Shown here: in pieces, positions 47,012 through 56,782 of the stretch
Numbering within the stretch: the stretch's first letter is position 1
How the letters are laid out: every line of letters begins with the position of its first letter
Assembly: GCA_900637675.1 (NCBI GenBank)
Contig: LR134389.1
Span: forward strand, 1,054,001 to 1,118,000
Direction of reading: 5' to 3'
Origin: Streptococcus equi subsp. equi
GTDB taxonomy: Bacteria; Bacillota; Bacilli; Lactobacillales; Streptococcaceae
DNA length: 64,000 bases
Notes under the pieces: generated by a model
What the model was told of the DNA's origin: nothing
The model's database searches: none
What the model saw: only the letters and a program-made list of their open reading frames with translations
Program-made: the position numbers and the translations under genes

Positions 47012-47611
47012 ATGTCTGAAGAGCAAATCCTTAACACGCATAATGCTTCGATATTGCTTAGTGCGGCAAATAAGTCTCATTACCCACAAGACGACCTTCC
47101 TGAGATTGCTTTGGCAGGTCGGTCAAATGTTGGAAAATCAAGCTTTATCAATACTATACTAGGACGTAAAAGCCTTGCTAGAACCTCAAGCAAACCTGGT
47201 AAAACTCAGCTTCTTAATTTTTTTAACGTTGATGATAAGCTAAGGCTTGTTGACGTTCCTGGCTATGGTTATGCTAAGGTATCTAAGGCAGAGCGGGCTA
47301 GATGGGGAAAGATGATCGAAGAGTACCTGACCACACGACAAAATCTCAGAGCAGTTGTTAGTCTGGTTGATTTTCGCCATGAGTCATCACAGGACGACAT
47401 TCAGATGTATGAGTTTTTGAAGTATTATGAGATTCCGGTGATTATTGTGGCTACAAAGGCAGACAAGGTTCCTCGTGGTCGCTGGAATAAGCATGAGTCT
47501 ATGGTTAAAAAGTCCTTAAACTTTGATCAAACAGATGCGTTTATTATTTTTTCATCTGTTGAGCGTATCGGTATTGATGAGTCTTGGGATACCATTTTAG
47601 AGTATTTATAA
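47012..47611 (+). CDS. engB: ribosome biogenesis GTP-binding protein YsxC/EngB
   Basis: A ~199-residue GTPase needed for late assembly of the large ribosomal subunit. Motifs in order are G1 [10 protein letters not shown]3 DVPGYGYAK and G4 TKADK. The G2 threonine region [11 protein letters not shown] is present. GGAGG lies directly before two adjacent ATGs (47009 and 47012); the second has the better spacing. It is the last gene of the clpX-engB pair and a weak terminator follows. Confidence 0.95.
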   Translation: MSEEQILNTHNASILLSAANKSHYPQDDLPEIALAGRSNVGKSSFINTILGRKSLARTSSKPGKTQLLNFFNVDDKLRLVDVPGYGYAKVSKAERARWGKMIEEYLTTRQNLRAVVSLVDFRHESSQDDIQMYEFLKYYEIPVIIVATKADKVPRGRWNKHESMVKKSLNFDQTDAFIIFSSVERIGIDESWDTILEYL

Positions 47612-47646
47612 GCATATGGTAAAAAATTTAAGTATCTTTTAGACAG

Positions 47647-47678
47647 GCACTTGTGTCTGGTCTGAGAGGTGCTTTTTT
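47647..47678 (+). terminator. probable terminator after engB
   Basis: GCACTT pairs with AGGTGC around a 14-base loop, followed by TTTTTT. The stem is short. Confidence 0.5.
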
Positions 47679-47764
47679 ATTGACAAAAAACAATTTGTTG
47701 ATGACGAGCTTGTGTTCAAAAATGTCAGTTTGCTAAAAAATGATGATAACAAACAAGACTTTTA

Positions 47765-47773
47765 TGATATAAT
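47765..47773 (+). promoter_or_regulatory. extended -10 promoter of the short membrane peptide transcript
   Basis: TGATATAAT ends 23 bp before the ATG of the 34-residue peptide. No -35 box stands out, which fits the extended -10 type. Confidence 0.5.
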
Positions 47774-47796
47774 GCTTAGCAGGATAATATGGAGAC

Positions 47797-47901
47797 ATGA
47801 GAAAAAGGTCAGAGACAGCTAATTTGCTATCCCTGATTATAACTATGATGACCAGCATTATTATAATACTCATGGTGCTAGCTATTAGTAGCAGCACCTA
47901 A
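47797..47901 (+). CDS. short hydrophobic membrane peptide (34 residues)
   Basis: A basic head (MRKRSETANLLS) is followed by one hydrophobic helix (LIITMMTSIIIILMVLAI) and a polar tail. GGAG lies only two bases before the ATG, so translation efficiency is unclear. The peptide sits in a transcript of its own of about 140 nt: an extended -10 box is upstream, and a terminator hairpin begins within its last codons. This compact layout resembles membrane peptides of type I toxin loci or small regulatory proteins, but no antisense RNA is evident and I do not recognise it. Confidence 0.42.
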   Translation: MRKRSETANLLSLIITMMTSIIIILMVLAISSST

Positions 47902-47919
47902 CCTATAGTGTTGCTTTTT
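47890..47919 (+). terminator. terminator of the short membrane peptide transcript
   Basis: AGCAGCAC pairs with GTGTTGCT (one G-T pair), then five Ts. It begins before the peptide's stop codon. Confidence 0.65.
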
Positions 47920-47972
47920 AGGTTACAAGCACTGGCGCTAGGAGTATTATAATATATTTAGAAAGGTTTTTT

Positions 47973-50900
47973 ATGACAATAAAAAATGCCCTCAAATACT
48001 TGCCTTATTCCTTGCTTTTGCAGCGCTAGCTAGTCAGGGGCAAACCGTCCATGCTCTGGAGCGGCAGGAGACATCTGTCAAGCAAGCTCATGAATCAGAT
48101 GATTGGTTTGATGAGGACGAAGGAGTTAGCGATATCAAGTCTAATACCCCTACAGAGATAGACTCAACAGTAACAGAGTTATTTGGTGATGCTGAGCCTA
48201 AGACTAAGGCTGAAAAAGAAGAGTCAAAAGCTCCAAGCCCTAAGCAAGAAGCACTGCCAGCAGAGTCTCAAAAAGAAAAAGAGACATCTGCTAAATCGAC
48301 TGACCATGCGACAGTACAAGCAGAAGAGGCACAGCCTGAGCAAGGCTCAGATAGTCCTTGGCTAGCAGATGACTTTGTTACTAAGGGAGATACCTTGGTT
48401 GGGCTATCTAAGGCAGGTCTTGCTAAGTTATCAAAGACACCTGTCTTGGTACTACCAAGGATAGGGATTGACAAGACAGTGTTGACAAGGATTGCTAGCT
48501 TTGCCTTTACTCCAAATAAATCAGTCGCTATTGCTGATTATACAGGTAGAGCAGGTGAACATGGCGAGATCAATCATCTGGACGTCGAAGGCAGAGATAT
48601 CCTTACTGAGGGAGAGGATTTTGGTGCCTATGCGATTAAAAAGCTTGTGATTCCTGAAGGCTATCTTTTTATCGGTCAAGATGCCTTTAATGACAATAAA
48701 CAGCTAGAAGAAATCAGTCTACCTGATAGCTTACTCAGTATTTCAGACTATGCCTTTGCTCACATGAGTTTATCTAAGCTTAAGCTGCCAAAAAGCCTAC
48801 AGTCCATTGGAGATCAAGCCTTTTTTGATAATCGGATTGCAGGCACTTTGGTATTGCCAAAAGCTCTAAAGCAGCTGGGAGAACGCGTCTTTAAGTCCAA
48901 TCGCCTCACTGGACTTGTCTTTGAGGGAGAAGGCTTGTCTGTCCTAAAAGAAGCAGCCTTTCAAGACAATGCTTTCATTAGTCTTGTTATCCCAGATAGC
49001 ATTCAAGCCTTAGAAGAGGACGTCTTTACAGGAAACCTTGGCGATGAAGAATACGGTAATCATGCCGTTTTACGAACCAAAAATGGTCAGAATCCTTACA
49101 GACTTCACAGTGCCAATGTTCTTGTCAATCCAAGTGATCAGGCTAGAACACCACAGCCACCAATTGATTACAACAGGTGGCTTGCAGAAGATTTTACCTA
49201 TACTGGACAGACGATAACCGGTTTTTCAGCTAGTGGACTGCGCAAGGTCAAACGCAATAAGCATTTGGTTCTGCCTAAGAATTATCAGGGTCAGCCCTTG
49301 ACAGCCATTGCAGATAATGCCTTTAGAAATGTCAATTTTCATGATAAAACCTTGCGTAAATACGACCTAGAAAGCGTGACGTTACCATCTACCATTCAAA
49401 AGATTGGTGCCTTTGCCTTTCAGTCAAATAATCTAGAAAGCTTTGAGGCCAGCGAGGACTTGGTTGAGATTGGTCAAGGAGCCTTTATGAATAATCGCAT
49501 TGAGATTCTGGCCTTGAATGATAAGCTGAAGGTCATTGGAGATGCGGCCTTTCATATCAATCGGATTTATGCTATTGTTATCCCTGAGTCGGTCGAAGTA
49601 ATTGGCATTTCTGCCTTTAGGCAAAATGGTGCTAAACATGTGATGTTTATGGGAGATAAGCTAATAAGTATTGGAGAAATGGCTTTTTTGAGCAATACTC
49701 TGGAGGAAGTGGATTTGAGCAGCTTAGCAGGGCTTAAGACCATCGCTGTTCAAGCCTTTGCAGACAATCACTTGAGAGAGCTTAAGCTGCCAGATAGTTT
49801 GATGCGTATTGAAGCAGAAGCTTTTAAAATTAATAGACTTCAAAGAGTGACCGTTCCAGACACTGTCATTAGCATTAGCTTTAATGCCTTTGATCATAAT
49901 AGTGATGACAAGGTTGTCCTAAGGACCACCAATCACAATAAAAACCTGCTAGCTGATGGAAATGGCTTTATTGTGGATCCAGACCTATTAAGTGCGGATC
50001 AATCGACTGTTCAAGCAGTTTTAGAGGACCTGCGGCGCTTAGATCTAGCTAGTCTACGTGCTGATACAGCAGCTCATTTTATGACACTCATCACAAGAGG
50101 TAAGCAGCTACTAAAAGAATCCGCTGTACGGTTAGGTTATCAGCTTAGGTTCCTTGCAGAGTCACGATTTTTCTTAGGGCGCGTGAGACTGGATCAGCTG
50201 ATTAAAACTGCTGACATAACCCTATCTAGCCATCAAGACACACCTAATGCTAAGCTGTTGATGGCTAAGCTAGACAAGGCCAAGCTGCATTACAATAATA
50301 GCGCAATGACTGCTCCAAAAGTAAGTCGCTTGGAAAAAGAGCTCAGCCTGTTAATTGATCTTGTCCAAGGGGTAGGCGCTATCTCTAAAGCAACAATGAC
50401 TCAAGGTGTCTATAAGCTTCAGACAACCCTACCTATTCCAGAGTATTATATTGGGGTTAATCTTTATACTGATGATCAGGGGAATATTTTATTTGTGCTT
50501 GACATGAGTGATACGATTGGGCAGGGACAACTTGATGACTATGGCAATCCTATTTTAAATGTTGATGAGGATAATGAAGGCTACCATGCTTTGGCCATTG
50601 AGTCCTTAGCAGATTACGAAGGCCTTACGATTAAGGATATATTGACCAAGGAGCTAAATCAATTGCCTATTCGCGATGTCAAGCAAGCAAGAGAGCATCG
50701 TGTTGGTCTTTTTATGGCAATCAGAGATGCTGCAAGGGAAGCTCAGCTTCTACTAGAAAAGCAGAGCAAAGCCTTATCAGAATCAGCCGGCAAATCTAAT
50801 GGCTCAAAAGTAGCTGACTCAGGACTTGAGCCTTCTGTGACACTATCAACCAATAAGACTAAGCTGCTACCAAAAACAGGAGCCTTCAAAGAAGCTTGGG

Positions 50901-50974
50901 TGACAATGATCGGAATGCTTGTTCTTTTGGCGGCTACCCTACTTAAAGGCGATAGTCGCTACAAAAAGAAGTAA
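47973..50974 (+). pseudogene. LPXTG-anchored leucine-rich-repeat (BspA-type) surface protein (apparent frameshift in the signal peptide)
   Basis: A ~1000-residue cell-wall protein. The signal peptide begins MTIKK and continues ILALFLAFAALASQGQTVHA. A Lys/Glu-rich region follows, then two blocks of BspA/TpLRR repeats (pattern LPxSLxxIGxxAF, about residues 200-360 and 430-650), a helical region and the sorting signal LLPKTG with membrane segment and KGDSRYKKK. The A run at 47981-47986 needs one more A to join the start to the long frame; as written, translation stops after about 17 codons. The open frame behind it is otherwise intact. The A run could be real decay, phase variation or an error. 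Confidence 0.85.
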
Positions 50975-51092
50975 ATAGGCTTGCTTAGCAAGCACACTCT
51001 AGCACCAGTAAGGCTTGAGGGGCTTACAAAGCCTATCTAATCTAGCAATAGTATATTGCCAGTGTGAGCTGGTGCTTGAGCTTCAAAAAAAC

Positions 51093-51136
51093 AAAAGAGC
51101 CTGAAATGACTTTTACTAGCATTTCAGGCTCTTTTT
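51093..51136. terminator. bidirectional terminator between the LRR surface protein gene and clpL
   Basis: AAAAGAGCCTGAAATG pairs with CATTTCAGGCTCTTTT, with T runs on both strands. It serves the two converging genes. Confidence 0.9.
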
Positions 51137-51163
51137 AGCTTGTGATTCTTTTTTGTGTGAAGC

Positions 51164-53257
51164 TTACTTCTCACTTATCGTAATAGTATCTTGATCAAGG
51201 CTTGCTAATAGGTGTTTAGCAGTCGGGTGATCCAGGTAGTAATCCGTAATGCGGTCACGAATTTCTTGTTCGATGACACGTCTAAGTGGACGAACTCCCA
51301 TCGCATGATCATAGCCCAGATCAATCAAACGCTCTTTAACATCGTCAGTCACCTCAAGGCTAATGCCTTTTTTAGCAAGGGTTTGGTTCACTTCTGTTAG
51401 CATTAAAGCAACAATTTCTTGTAAATCCTTTTTCGCTAAATGGTTGAATTCGATGACACCGTTGAAGCGATTCAAGAATTCTGGTCTAAAGTAAGGTGCA
51501 ATACGCTCCATGATAGCAGGCTCTTGATCAGCACGATCTCCTGCTTGATGGCCAAAACCAGCATTAGAGGTTGCGATGATAACCGTATTTTTGAAATTGA
51601 TCGTGTTGCCTTGTCCATCTGTCAATCGCCCATCATCAAGCACTTGAAGAAGCAGTGTAATGACCTGTGGGTCTGCTTTTTCGATTTCATCAAGCAAGAT
51701 GATAGAGTAAGGACTGCGACGGACACGTTCTGTAAGGGTATTTTGATTATCATCATAGCCAACATAGCCAGCTGTTGTTCCGATTAATTTGGAAACAGCT
51801 GTGCGGTCACTATATTCAGACATATCTAAGCGAATGATAGCGTCCTTTGAGCCGAACATATCAAGGGCTAACTGCTTAGCCAGCTCGGTCTTACCAACAC
51901 CAGTTGGACCAACAAAGAGGAAGGAGCCAATTGGGCGATTACCGTCATCAAAGCCTGCGCGGTTGCGTCGAATCGCACGAGCAACAGCCTCAACTGCACC
52001 ATCTTGTCCGATAACATGGCCTTTAAGACGGTTACTGATTTCCTTGAGCCTTTCTAAATCACTAGCCCCCATATTTGATACTGGAACACCAGTTAGACGT
52101 TCAACAGATTCTGCAATATCATTAACAGTGGCAGTGACCTTTTGCCCTTCACTGTGATGATTGATTTGCTTTTGGAGCTCCTCAATGCGGGTCTTAGCAG
52201 TTAAGGCCTTTTCAAAGTCTTCTTCTGCAACAGCCTTTTCCTGTAGCTCCTTTTGCTTAGTGATTTCTGCTTCAAGTGATTTTAGATCAGTGACAGGGTG
52301 CTGAGCTGCTAGATGAGCAGCAGTCATATCAACAAGGTCAATGGCTTTATCTGGTAGGCTTCGTTGTGGAATATATTGGATAGCATAATCAATAGCTGCC
52401 TTCAAGACAGAGTCTGGTAGGATCACATTGTGGTGCTGCTCGTAGAGGTTGCGAATGCCCATTAAAATGTGGAAGGTATCCTCTGCTGAAGGAGCATTAA
52501 CCTTAACCTCGTTGAAACGACGAGCAAGAGCAGCATTTTTTAGAATGGTGTTGCGATACTCATCTTGAGTTGTGGCACCAATCAGGGTCAACTCACCGCG
52601 TGAGAGGGCTGGTTTTAGAATATCAGCTAAGCCCTTAGAGCCTGAGTCTGAACCAGCTGACCCTGCACCAAGGATTTGATGGATTTCGTCAAAGAAGAGA
52701 ATGATATTGCCAGCCTCCTTAACCTCTTTAACCATGTTTTGAATGTTTTCTTCAAAGGAGCCACGATACTGTGTGCCAGCCTCAAGGCCAGAAATATCAA
52801 TTGAGATAATCTCTTTATTTTTGATGGCAGCTGGCACATCACCGTTGACAATAGCCTGGGCTAGGCCTTCGACAACAGCAGTTTTACCAACACCAGCGTC
52901 ACCGACAAGAACAGGGTTATTCTTGGTTCGTCTTGCTAGAATTTCTGCGGTCGCTTGAATCTCATCGTTTCGTCCGATCACAGGATCTAACCTGCCTTGC
53001 CGAGCTTCTTCGGTCAGGTTTGTTCCGAGCTTGGTTAGAATGCCGTCTTTTTTAAGGCTGCTAGCCTGTTTTTCTTGTCCCTCAGCTGCAGCTAGCTTAC
53101 CGGTTTTCCGGTATTCTTGAAATTCCTCTGGTGTCATCTCACGTCCATTGACAAGATAGCGACGATTTTCGCTGCGGTAGCCGCCGATGTTTCCCATTAA
53201 CTGATTGAAAATATCGTCCATATTTTCAAAGGGGTCTTTTCCATAATAGGTTGCCAT
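51164..53257 (-). CDS. clpL: ATP-dependent chaperone/protease subunit ClpL
   Basis: A 697-residue Clp/Hsp100 protein with two AAA+ modules: Walker [14 protein letters not shown] with [12 protein letters not shown], and [13 protein letters not shown] with [12 protein letters not shown] coiled-coil middle domain (~350-400) lies between. The short N-terminus ([17 protein letters not shown]) has neither the zinc finger of ClpE nor the N-domain of ClpC, which identifies ClpL. It is a heat-shock chaperone in streptococci. The ATG at 53257 has GAGG nine bases upstream. A CtsR-type operator overlaps its promoter. Confidence 0.92.
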   Translation of the reverse strand: MATYYGKDPFENMDDIFNQLMGNIGGYRSENRRYLVNGREMTPEEFQEYRKTGKLAAAEGQEKQASSLKKDGILTKLGTNLTEEARQGRLDPVIGRNDEIQATAEILARRTKNNPVLVGDAGVGKTAVVEGLAQAIVNGDVPAAIKNKEIISIDISGLEAGTQYRGSFEENIQNMVKEVKEAGNIILFFDEIHQILGAGSAGSDSGSKGLADILKPALSRGELTLIGATTQDEYRNTILKNAALARRFNEVKVNAPSAEDTFHILMGIRNLYEQHHNVILPDSVLKAAIDYAIQYIPQRSLPDKAIDLVDMTAAHLAAQHPVTDLKSLEAEITKQKELQEKAVAEEDFEKALTAKTRIEELQKQINHHSEGQKVTATVNDIAESVERLTGVPVSNMGASDLERLKEISNRLKGHVIGQDGAVEAVARAIRRNRAGFDDGNRPIGSFLFVGPTGVGKTELAKQLALDMFGSKDAIIRLDMSEYSDRTAVSKLIGTTAGYVGYDDNQNTLTERVRRSPYSIILLDEIEKADPQVITLLLQVLDDGRLTDGQGNTINFKNTVIIATSNAGFGHQAGDRADQEPAIMERIAPYFRPEFLNRFNGVIEFNHLAKKDLQEIVALMLTEVNQTLAKKGISLEVTDDVKERLIDLGYDHAMGVRPLRRVIEQEIRDRITDYYLDHPTAKHLLASLDQDTITISEK

Positions 53258-53403
53258 ATACACTTACCTCACTTGTATTATATTTACCAGTCATTATGAG
53301 CTACTGGTATAGGTAGAAGGTGATCGGTGTTGGCTCATACAGAGATCATAGAGAGGTCTTATGAGAGTCTATTGCTCAGGCTTATTACTCACCTTCTAAT
53401 AAT

Positions 53404-53432
53404 ATTATATCCAAAAGGTCAGTAAAGGTCAA
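53404..53432 (-). promoter_or_regulatory. clpL promoter with CtsR operator
   Basis: Leftward TTGACC (53427-53432), a 17-bp spacer and TATAAT (53404-53409). Overlapping it on the plus strand, GGTCAGT, AAA and GGTCAAA (53417-53433) match the CtsR heptad direct repeat with two mismatches in the first heptad. This predicts heat- and protein-stress control by CtsR. Confidence 0.82.
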
Positions 53433-53597
53433 ACAAAAAGTATGAATAATTAACCTTTATAATCAGGTGCTTATAGCCCTTGAAACATCAGATGACTATG
53501 CCATAAGCTGCTGGTGCTTTTTTGCTAGCAAGGCTATCTGTAAAGAAGAGACTTTTGTCAAAAATGGTTTTACTTTTTGTTCTAAAGGCTTTCATGA

Positions 53598-53603
53598 TAT
53601 AAT
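53598..53603 (+). promoter_or_regulatory. -10 box of ndk
   Basis: TATAAT preceded by TGA (extended -10), 24 bp before the ndk start. Confidence 0.55.
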
Positions 53604-53627
53604 AAAAGAAAAGCACAGAGGTCAATT

Positions 53628-54047
53628 ATGGAACAAACATTTTTTATGGTGAAGCCTGATGGTGTGAAACGTGGCTTGGTTGGAGAGATTCTACGCCGGA
53701 TTGAGCGTCGTGGCTTTACCTTTGATAGGCTTGAATTGCGACAAGCAACCCCAGAATTGCTAGCTAAGCATTATGACACCTTAATCAATAAGCCCTTTTA
53801 TCCAGAGCTAGAGGCCTATATGACAAGCGGACCTGTTTTAATCGGCATTATCTCCGGTAATCGTGTGGTCTCTTCCTGGCGAACCATGATGGGGGTAACC
53901 AATCCTAAAGACGCTTTACCGGGGACTATTCGTGGTGATTTTGCTCAAGCCCCTGGTGATGATGGCGGCATTTTCAACGTGGTGCATGGTTCGGATTCGA
54001 GAGATTCAGCCAAGCGAGAAATTGCGATCTGGTTTGGACATAGCTGA
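53628..54047 (+). CDS. ndk: nucleoside diphosphate kinase
   Basis: A 139-residue enzyme that transfers the gamma phosphate from ATP to nucleoside diphosphates through a phospho-histidine. The active-site His is in [16 protein letters not shown] near residue 120, and the N-terminal [18 protein letters not shown] is typical. The length is normal. GAGG lies before the ATG with an extended -10 promoter upstream. It is a single-gene unit followed by a terminator. Confidence 0.95.
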   Translation: MEQTFFMVKPDGVKRGLVGEILRRIERRGFTFDRLELRQATPELLAKHYDTLINKPFYPELEAYMTSGPVLIGIISGNRVVSSWRTMMGVTNPKDALPGTIRGDFAQAPGDDGGIFNVVHGSDSRDSAKREIAIWFGHS

Positions 54048-54107
54048 CATTGGGCTTGGGCCTATTCTTTTAAGAACTGATAAAGCAATTGCATAAGGAG
54101 TTGATAA

Positions 54108-54168
54108 GCCCATCATCAATAGTAGCTCAGCATTAGAAGGGTAACAGCCTTGATGTTGGGCTATTTTT
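54108..54168 (+). terminator. probable terminator of ndk
   Basis: GCCCATCATCAA (54108-54119) pairs with TTGATGTTGGGC (54150-54161), one mismatch, followed by TA and seven Ts. A shorter alternative stem from 54123 uses the same right arm. Confidence 0.65.
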
Positions 54169-54547
54169 TTGCTTGCCTAGGGTCTGTATGCTTGTCCTGA
54201 TGAGCAGGTAGACAAAGCAGCATAAGTTTAACAATCCTTTGCGGCAGTGATCAATTGTAGCTCTAACCATAGCATCAGCTATTTGAAAGCCTTGAAAAAG
54301 AAAGCTAAGGCTAACAAGCTAGTCTAGGTCATTTACTACAAGCGACTTTTTTCAATTAGCTGCTCAAGGCAAGTATTGAAAAAAGTCCATTTTTCATGTC
54401 ATTTGTAATAATATGGTATATTTTTAACGAAAAGTCGTTTTAGTTGAGAAAATATACAAAAAAGGCTATGATATAGTTAATAAAGTTGTTATACCCCCTG
54501 TGTCTTGTACACTATGACTTGTAGAGAGTTTATCAAAGGAGGATAAG
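54169..54547. other. 379-bp intergenic stretch before the DNase gene
   Basis: AT-rich near its end. No coding sequence, RNA family or repeat was recognised. A TATGATATAG stretch at about 54467-54476 may contain the -10 of the DNase promoter. Confidence 0.4.
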
Positions 54548-55354
54548 ATGAACAAACAAAGCATGACCCATTTTTCTAAGAAGCTGATGAAGTTAGCCCT
54601 TTTAGGTTTGGCATTGCCATTAAGCTTGGTGTCGGTGGTAGATACTCCGGTTCTTAACCAATCCGAAAAAGCTGTTTATGCCAATGATTTTGGATCTGGA
54701 AATCGAGCCAGTGATTATGTACCGGCGGCTAACGCTTGGAGCTTTGAGGCTTATCCAGATTACTACAGTATTTTAGGAGCTAGTCATCTTAATCCTGCTG
54801 TCTTTCCAGAGCCTAGTAAGATGTCATACAGTCCTTTAGACGAGTTGGGCCGCACACAGGTCGCAAGAGGAACAATAACCTATCACAATATCGTGATGAA
54901 TTACAATGTTCGGCAACGCTTTGCTAAAAATCAGAACCCTTCAGGCTGGATTGGTAACCCTAGAAATGTTCGCTACACTATTGAGTGGCTAGATGGACTA
55001 TCCTATCAGGGAGATTTTTGGAATCGGAGTCATTTGATTGCAGATAGCCTTGGTGGAGCAGCCTTACGTGTCAATGCTATTACTGGTACAAGAACACAAA
55101 ATGTTGGCGGCAGAAATCAAAGAGGCGGTATGCGCTATATTGAGCAAAAGGTGCAGCAGTGGATTGAGCAGCATACAAGCGCAGTTGTTTATTACGAAGC
55201 GGTGCCAATTTACCAGGCAAATGAGCTAGTTCCAAGAGCTGTTGTTGTTTCAGCATTGTCATCAGACGGAGGTCTTGACGAAAAGGTCATGGTCTATAAT
55301 ACCGCCAACGGCTATACCATTGATTATGCCACTGGCGCATTCCGCAGTAACTAG
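54548..55354 (+). CDS. spd: secreted DNA/RNA non-specific endonuclease (streptodornase Spd/mitogenic factor type)
   Basis: A 268-residue exported nuclease. A long signal peptide (basic start, then LALLGLALPLSLVSVV, likely cleaved after VYA near residue 45) precedes the beta-beta-alpha-metal nuclease domain. The catalytic His is in NRSHLIADSLGG near residue 160, and the metal-binding Asn in NVGGRNQRGGM near 190. Such enzymes help pyogenic streptococci escape DNA traps and digest DNA. AAAGGAGGATAAG precedes the ATG. It has its own terminator. The order of family members (Spd, Sda, Mf) is not decidable here. Confidence 0.9.
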   Translation: MNKQSMTHFSKKLMKLALLGLALPLSLVSVVDTPVLNQSEKAVYANDFGSGNRASDYVPAANAWSFEAYPDYYSILGASHLNPAVFPEPSKMSYSPLDELGRTQVARGTITYHNIVMNYNVRQRFAKNQNPSGWIGNPRNVRYTIEWLDGLSYQGDFWNRSHLIADSLGGAALRVNAITGTRTQNVGGRNQRGGMRYIEQKVQQWIEQHTSAVVYYEAVPIYQANELVPRAVVVSALSSDGGLDEKVMVYNTANGYTIDYATGAFRSN

Positions 55355-55419
55355 GCTTTTGTACTAAGCTGTAGCTGATCAAGGTCTGACTAAGACAAGC
55401 TCATCAGCAATTGGTATAT

Positions 55420-55467
55420 AAAAAGACGTGGCAACAACATGTTTTAAATGAGTTGTCATGTCTTTTT
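55420..55467. terminator. terminator after the DNase gene
   Basis: AAAAAGACGTGGCAAC pairs imperfectly with GTTGTCATGTCTTTTT. T runs on both strands allow bidirectional use. Confidence 0.75.
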
Positions 55468-55645
55468 AGTGTCGTCAGCTTTTCACATTGTCTTAGAATG
55501 ATCACACCTAGCTAGCCGCTAAAAGCATTGGTCCAAAGAAATGTTAAGAATAGATAGAATGCCTTTTAATCAGTGGTATGGGACTGCTAGCTAATATAAT
55601 GCCTGCAGTTGAGCCAATTTCTCATCTAGGCTAATAACTAACAAG

Positions 55646-56611
55646 CTATTGACTTATCGTGTTCATTAGAATGTCAGCTGTTGTAGTTGGTAGTATTCGA
55701 ATACGATTAAGCGATAGCAGGCCATTAGCAGCACTTGCTAGTCCTTCATTTGTTGTGACCCCTAATTTGTAATGCAGATCCTCAGCAATCTTTAATGTGG
55801 TATCAGTATAACGACCTGCTGGATAGGCAATTGCAATGGTATCTTGGTGTAGCTCTCTATCTAGGTATTCTTTAGAATCTTTCATTTCAGCGGTTTGACT
55901 AGCAGCGCTTGCCTGAGATAGATCAGGGTGGTTAACCGTATGATCTTGGAAAGACATGCCTGCCTGCTTCATTTCCTTCATCTGATCCAATGTAAGATTG
56001 GCCGCATTACCTGCCTCTGTAAAGCCAGTGATAACGTTATTGGTGGCCTTGATGTCATACTTTTTCAGGATTGGAAAAGCAACGTTGTAAAAATCAACCA
56101 TGCTATCATCAAAGGTTAGCCAGACAACCTTTTCAGCAGGAAGCTCGTTAGCTGATAAGACTCGGTAGGCTTCTTCGGGAGATAAAAAGTAGTAGCCGGC
56201 CTCCTTCATTGCCTTTAGCTGGCTTTCAAAAAGATCTGGAGCAACGATGAGATTGGCACTTGCTGCCTCTTCTGGTGCCATAACGTGAATAGCATGATAC
56301 ATTAAGATAGGAAGCTTAACAGGGTTTTGCTGCTTGGTCCAGCTGACAGCTCCTTTTTGCTGCTGACTATTTGTATGGCTAGCTTCCTTATTAGTTGCTT
56401 TTTTGCTAGGCTTGGGAGCTGGTTTTTTATCAGTTTTTGAAAATAGGCTTATTTTGGGGATTGCCTGCGATAATTGAGAGATGCTTATCTTTGAATGGCT
56501 CTTGTAAAGGTAGACAATAGCTGATAAGCCTATGATACAGGCAAGTAGTAGCATGAGATTAATCATTTTGAAGATTTTTCTTTTCTTACGCCGTTTGTTT
56601 CTGTTGTTCAT
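55646..56611 (-). CDS. membrane-anchored polysaccharide deacetylase (NodB fold)
   Basis: A 321-residue protein with a very basic cytoplasmic start (NNRNKRRKKRKIFK), one membrane anchor (INLMLLLACIIGLSAIVYLY) and a Lys/Pro-rich linker. A NodB domain follows from residue ~105: MT1 FDDS with metal-binding Asp, MT2 HTVNHPDLS with two His, and MT3 AYPAGRYTD. It faces outside and probably removes acetyl groups from peptidoglycan or a wall polysaccharide. It is shorter than pneumococcal PgdA, so the substrate is open. The ATG at 56611 has AAGGAG upstream. Confidence 0.87.
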   Translation of the reverse strand: MNNRNKRRKKRKIFKMINLMLLLACIIGLSAIVYLYKSHSKISISQLSQAIPKISLFSKTDKKPAPKPSKKATNKEASHTNSQQQKGAVSWTKQQNPVKLPILMYHAIHVMAPEEAASANLIVAPDLFESQLKAMKEAGYYFLSPEEAYRVLSANELPAEKVVWLTFDDSMVDFYNVAFPILKKYDIKATNNVITGFTEAGNAANLTLDQMKEMKQAGMSFQDHTVNHPDLSQASAASQTAEMKDSKEYLDRELHQDTIAIAYPAGRYTDTTLKIAEDLHYKLGVTTNEGLASAANGLLSLNRIRILPTTTADILMNTISQ

Positions 56612-56712
56612 CACTTGCTCCTTGTTTATTGATTAGTCTATTGTAACATTTTTTTAAGTAAGCTGTCTTTCGTTAACTTAATTTTTTGCTAACATTCTAT
56701 TAGTGTTATGCT

Positions 56713-56742
56713 TTGTAAAACAAGACCTAGATTTGCTATAAT
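56713..56742 (+). promoter_or_regulatory. promoter of hom-thrB
   Basis: TTGTAA at 56713-56718, an 18-bp spacer and TATAAT at 56737-56742. Confidence 0.65.
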
Positions 56743-56782
56743 AAGACAGAGTATTTAAGACAGTCAAAAAAAGGAGGATAGG

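Noticed and set aside
48183-48365. 60-codon frame in the N-terminal region of the LRR surface protein
   Set aside because: It is a shadow frame of the repetitive Lys/Glu-rich coding region.
53467-53652. 61-codon frame running into ndk
   Set aside because: It overlaps the ndk promoter and start, lacks a ribosome site and has no protein-like composition.
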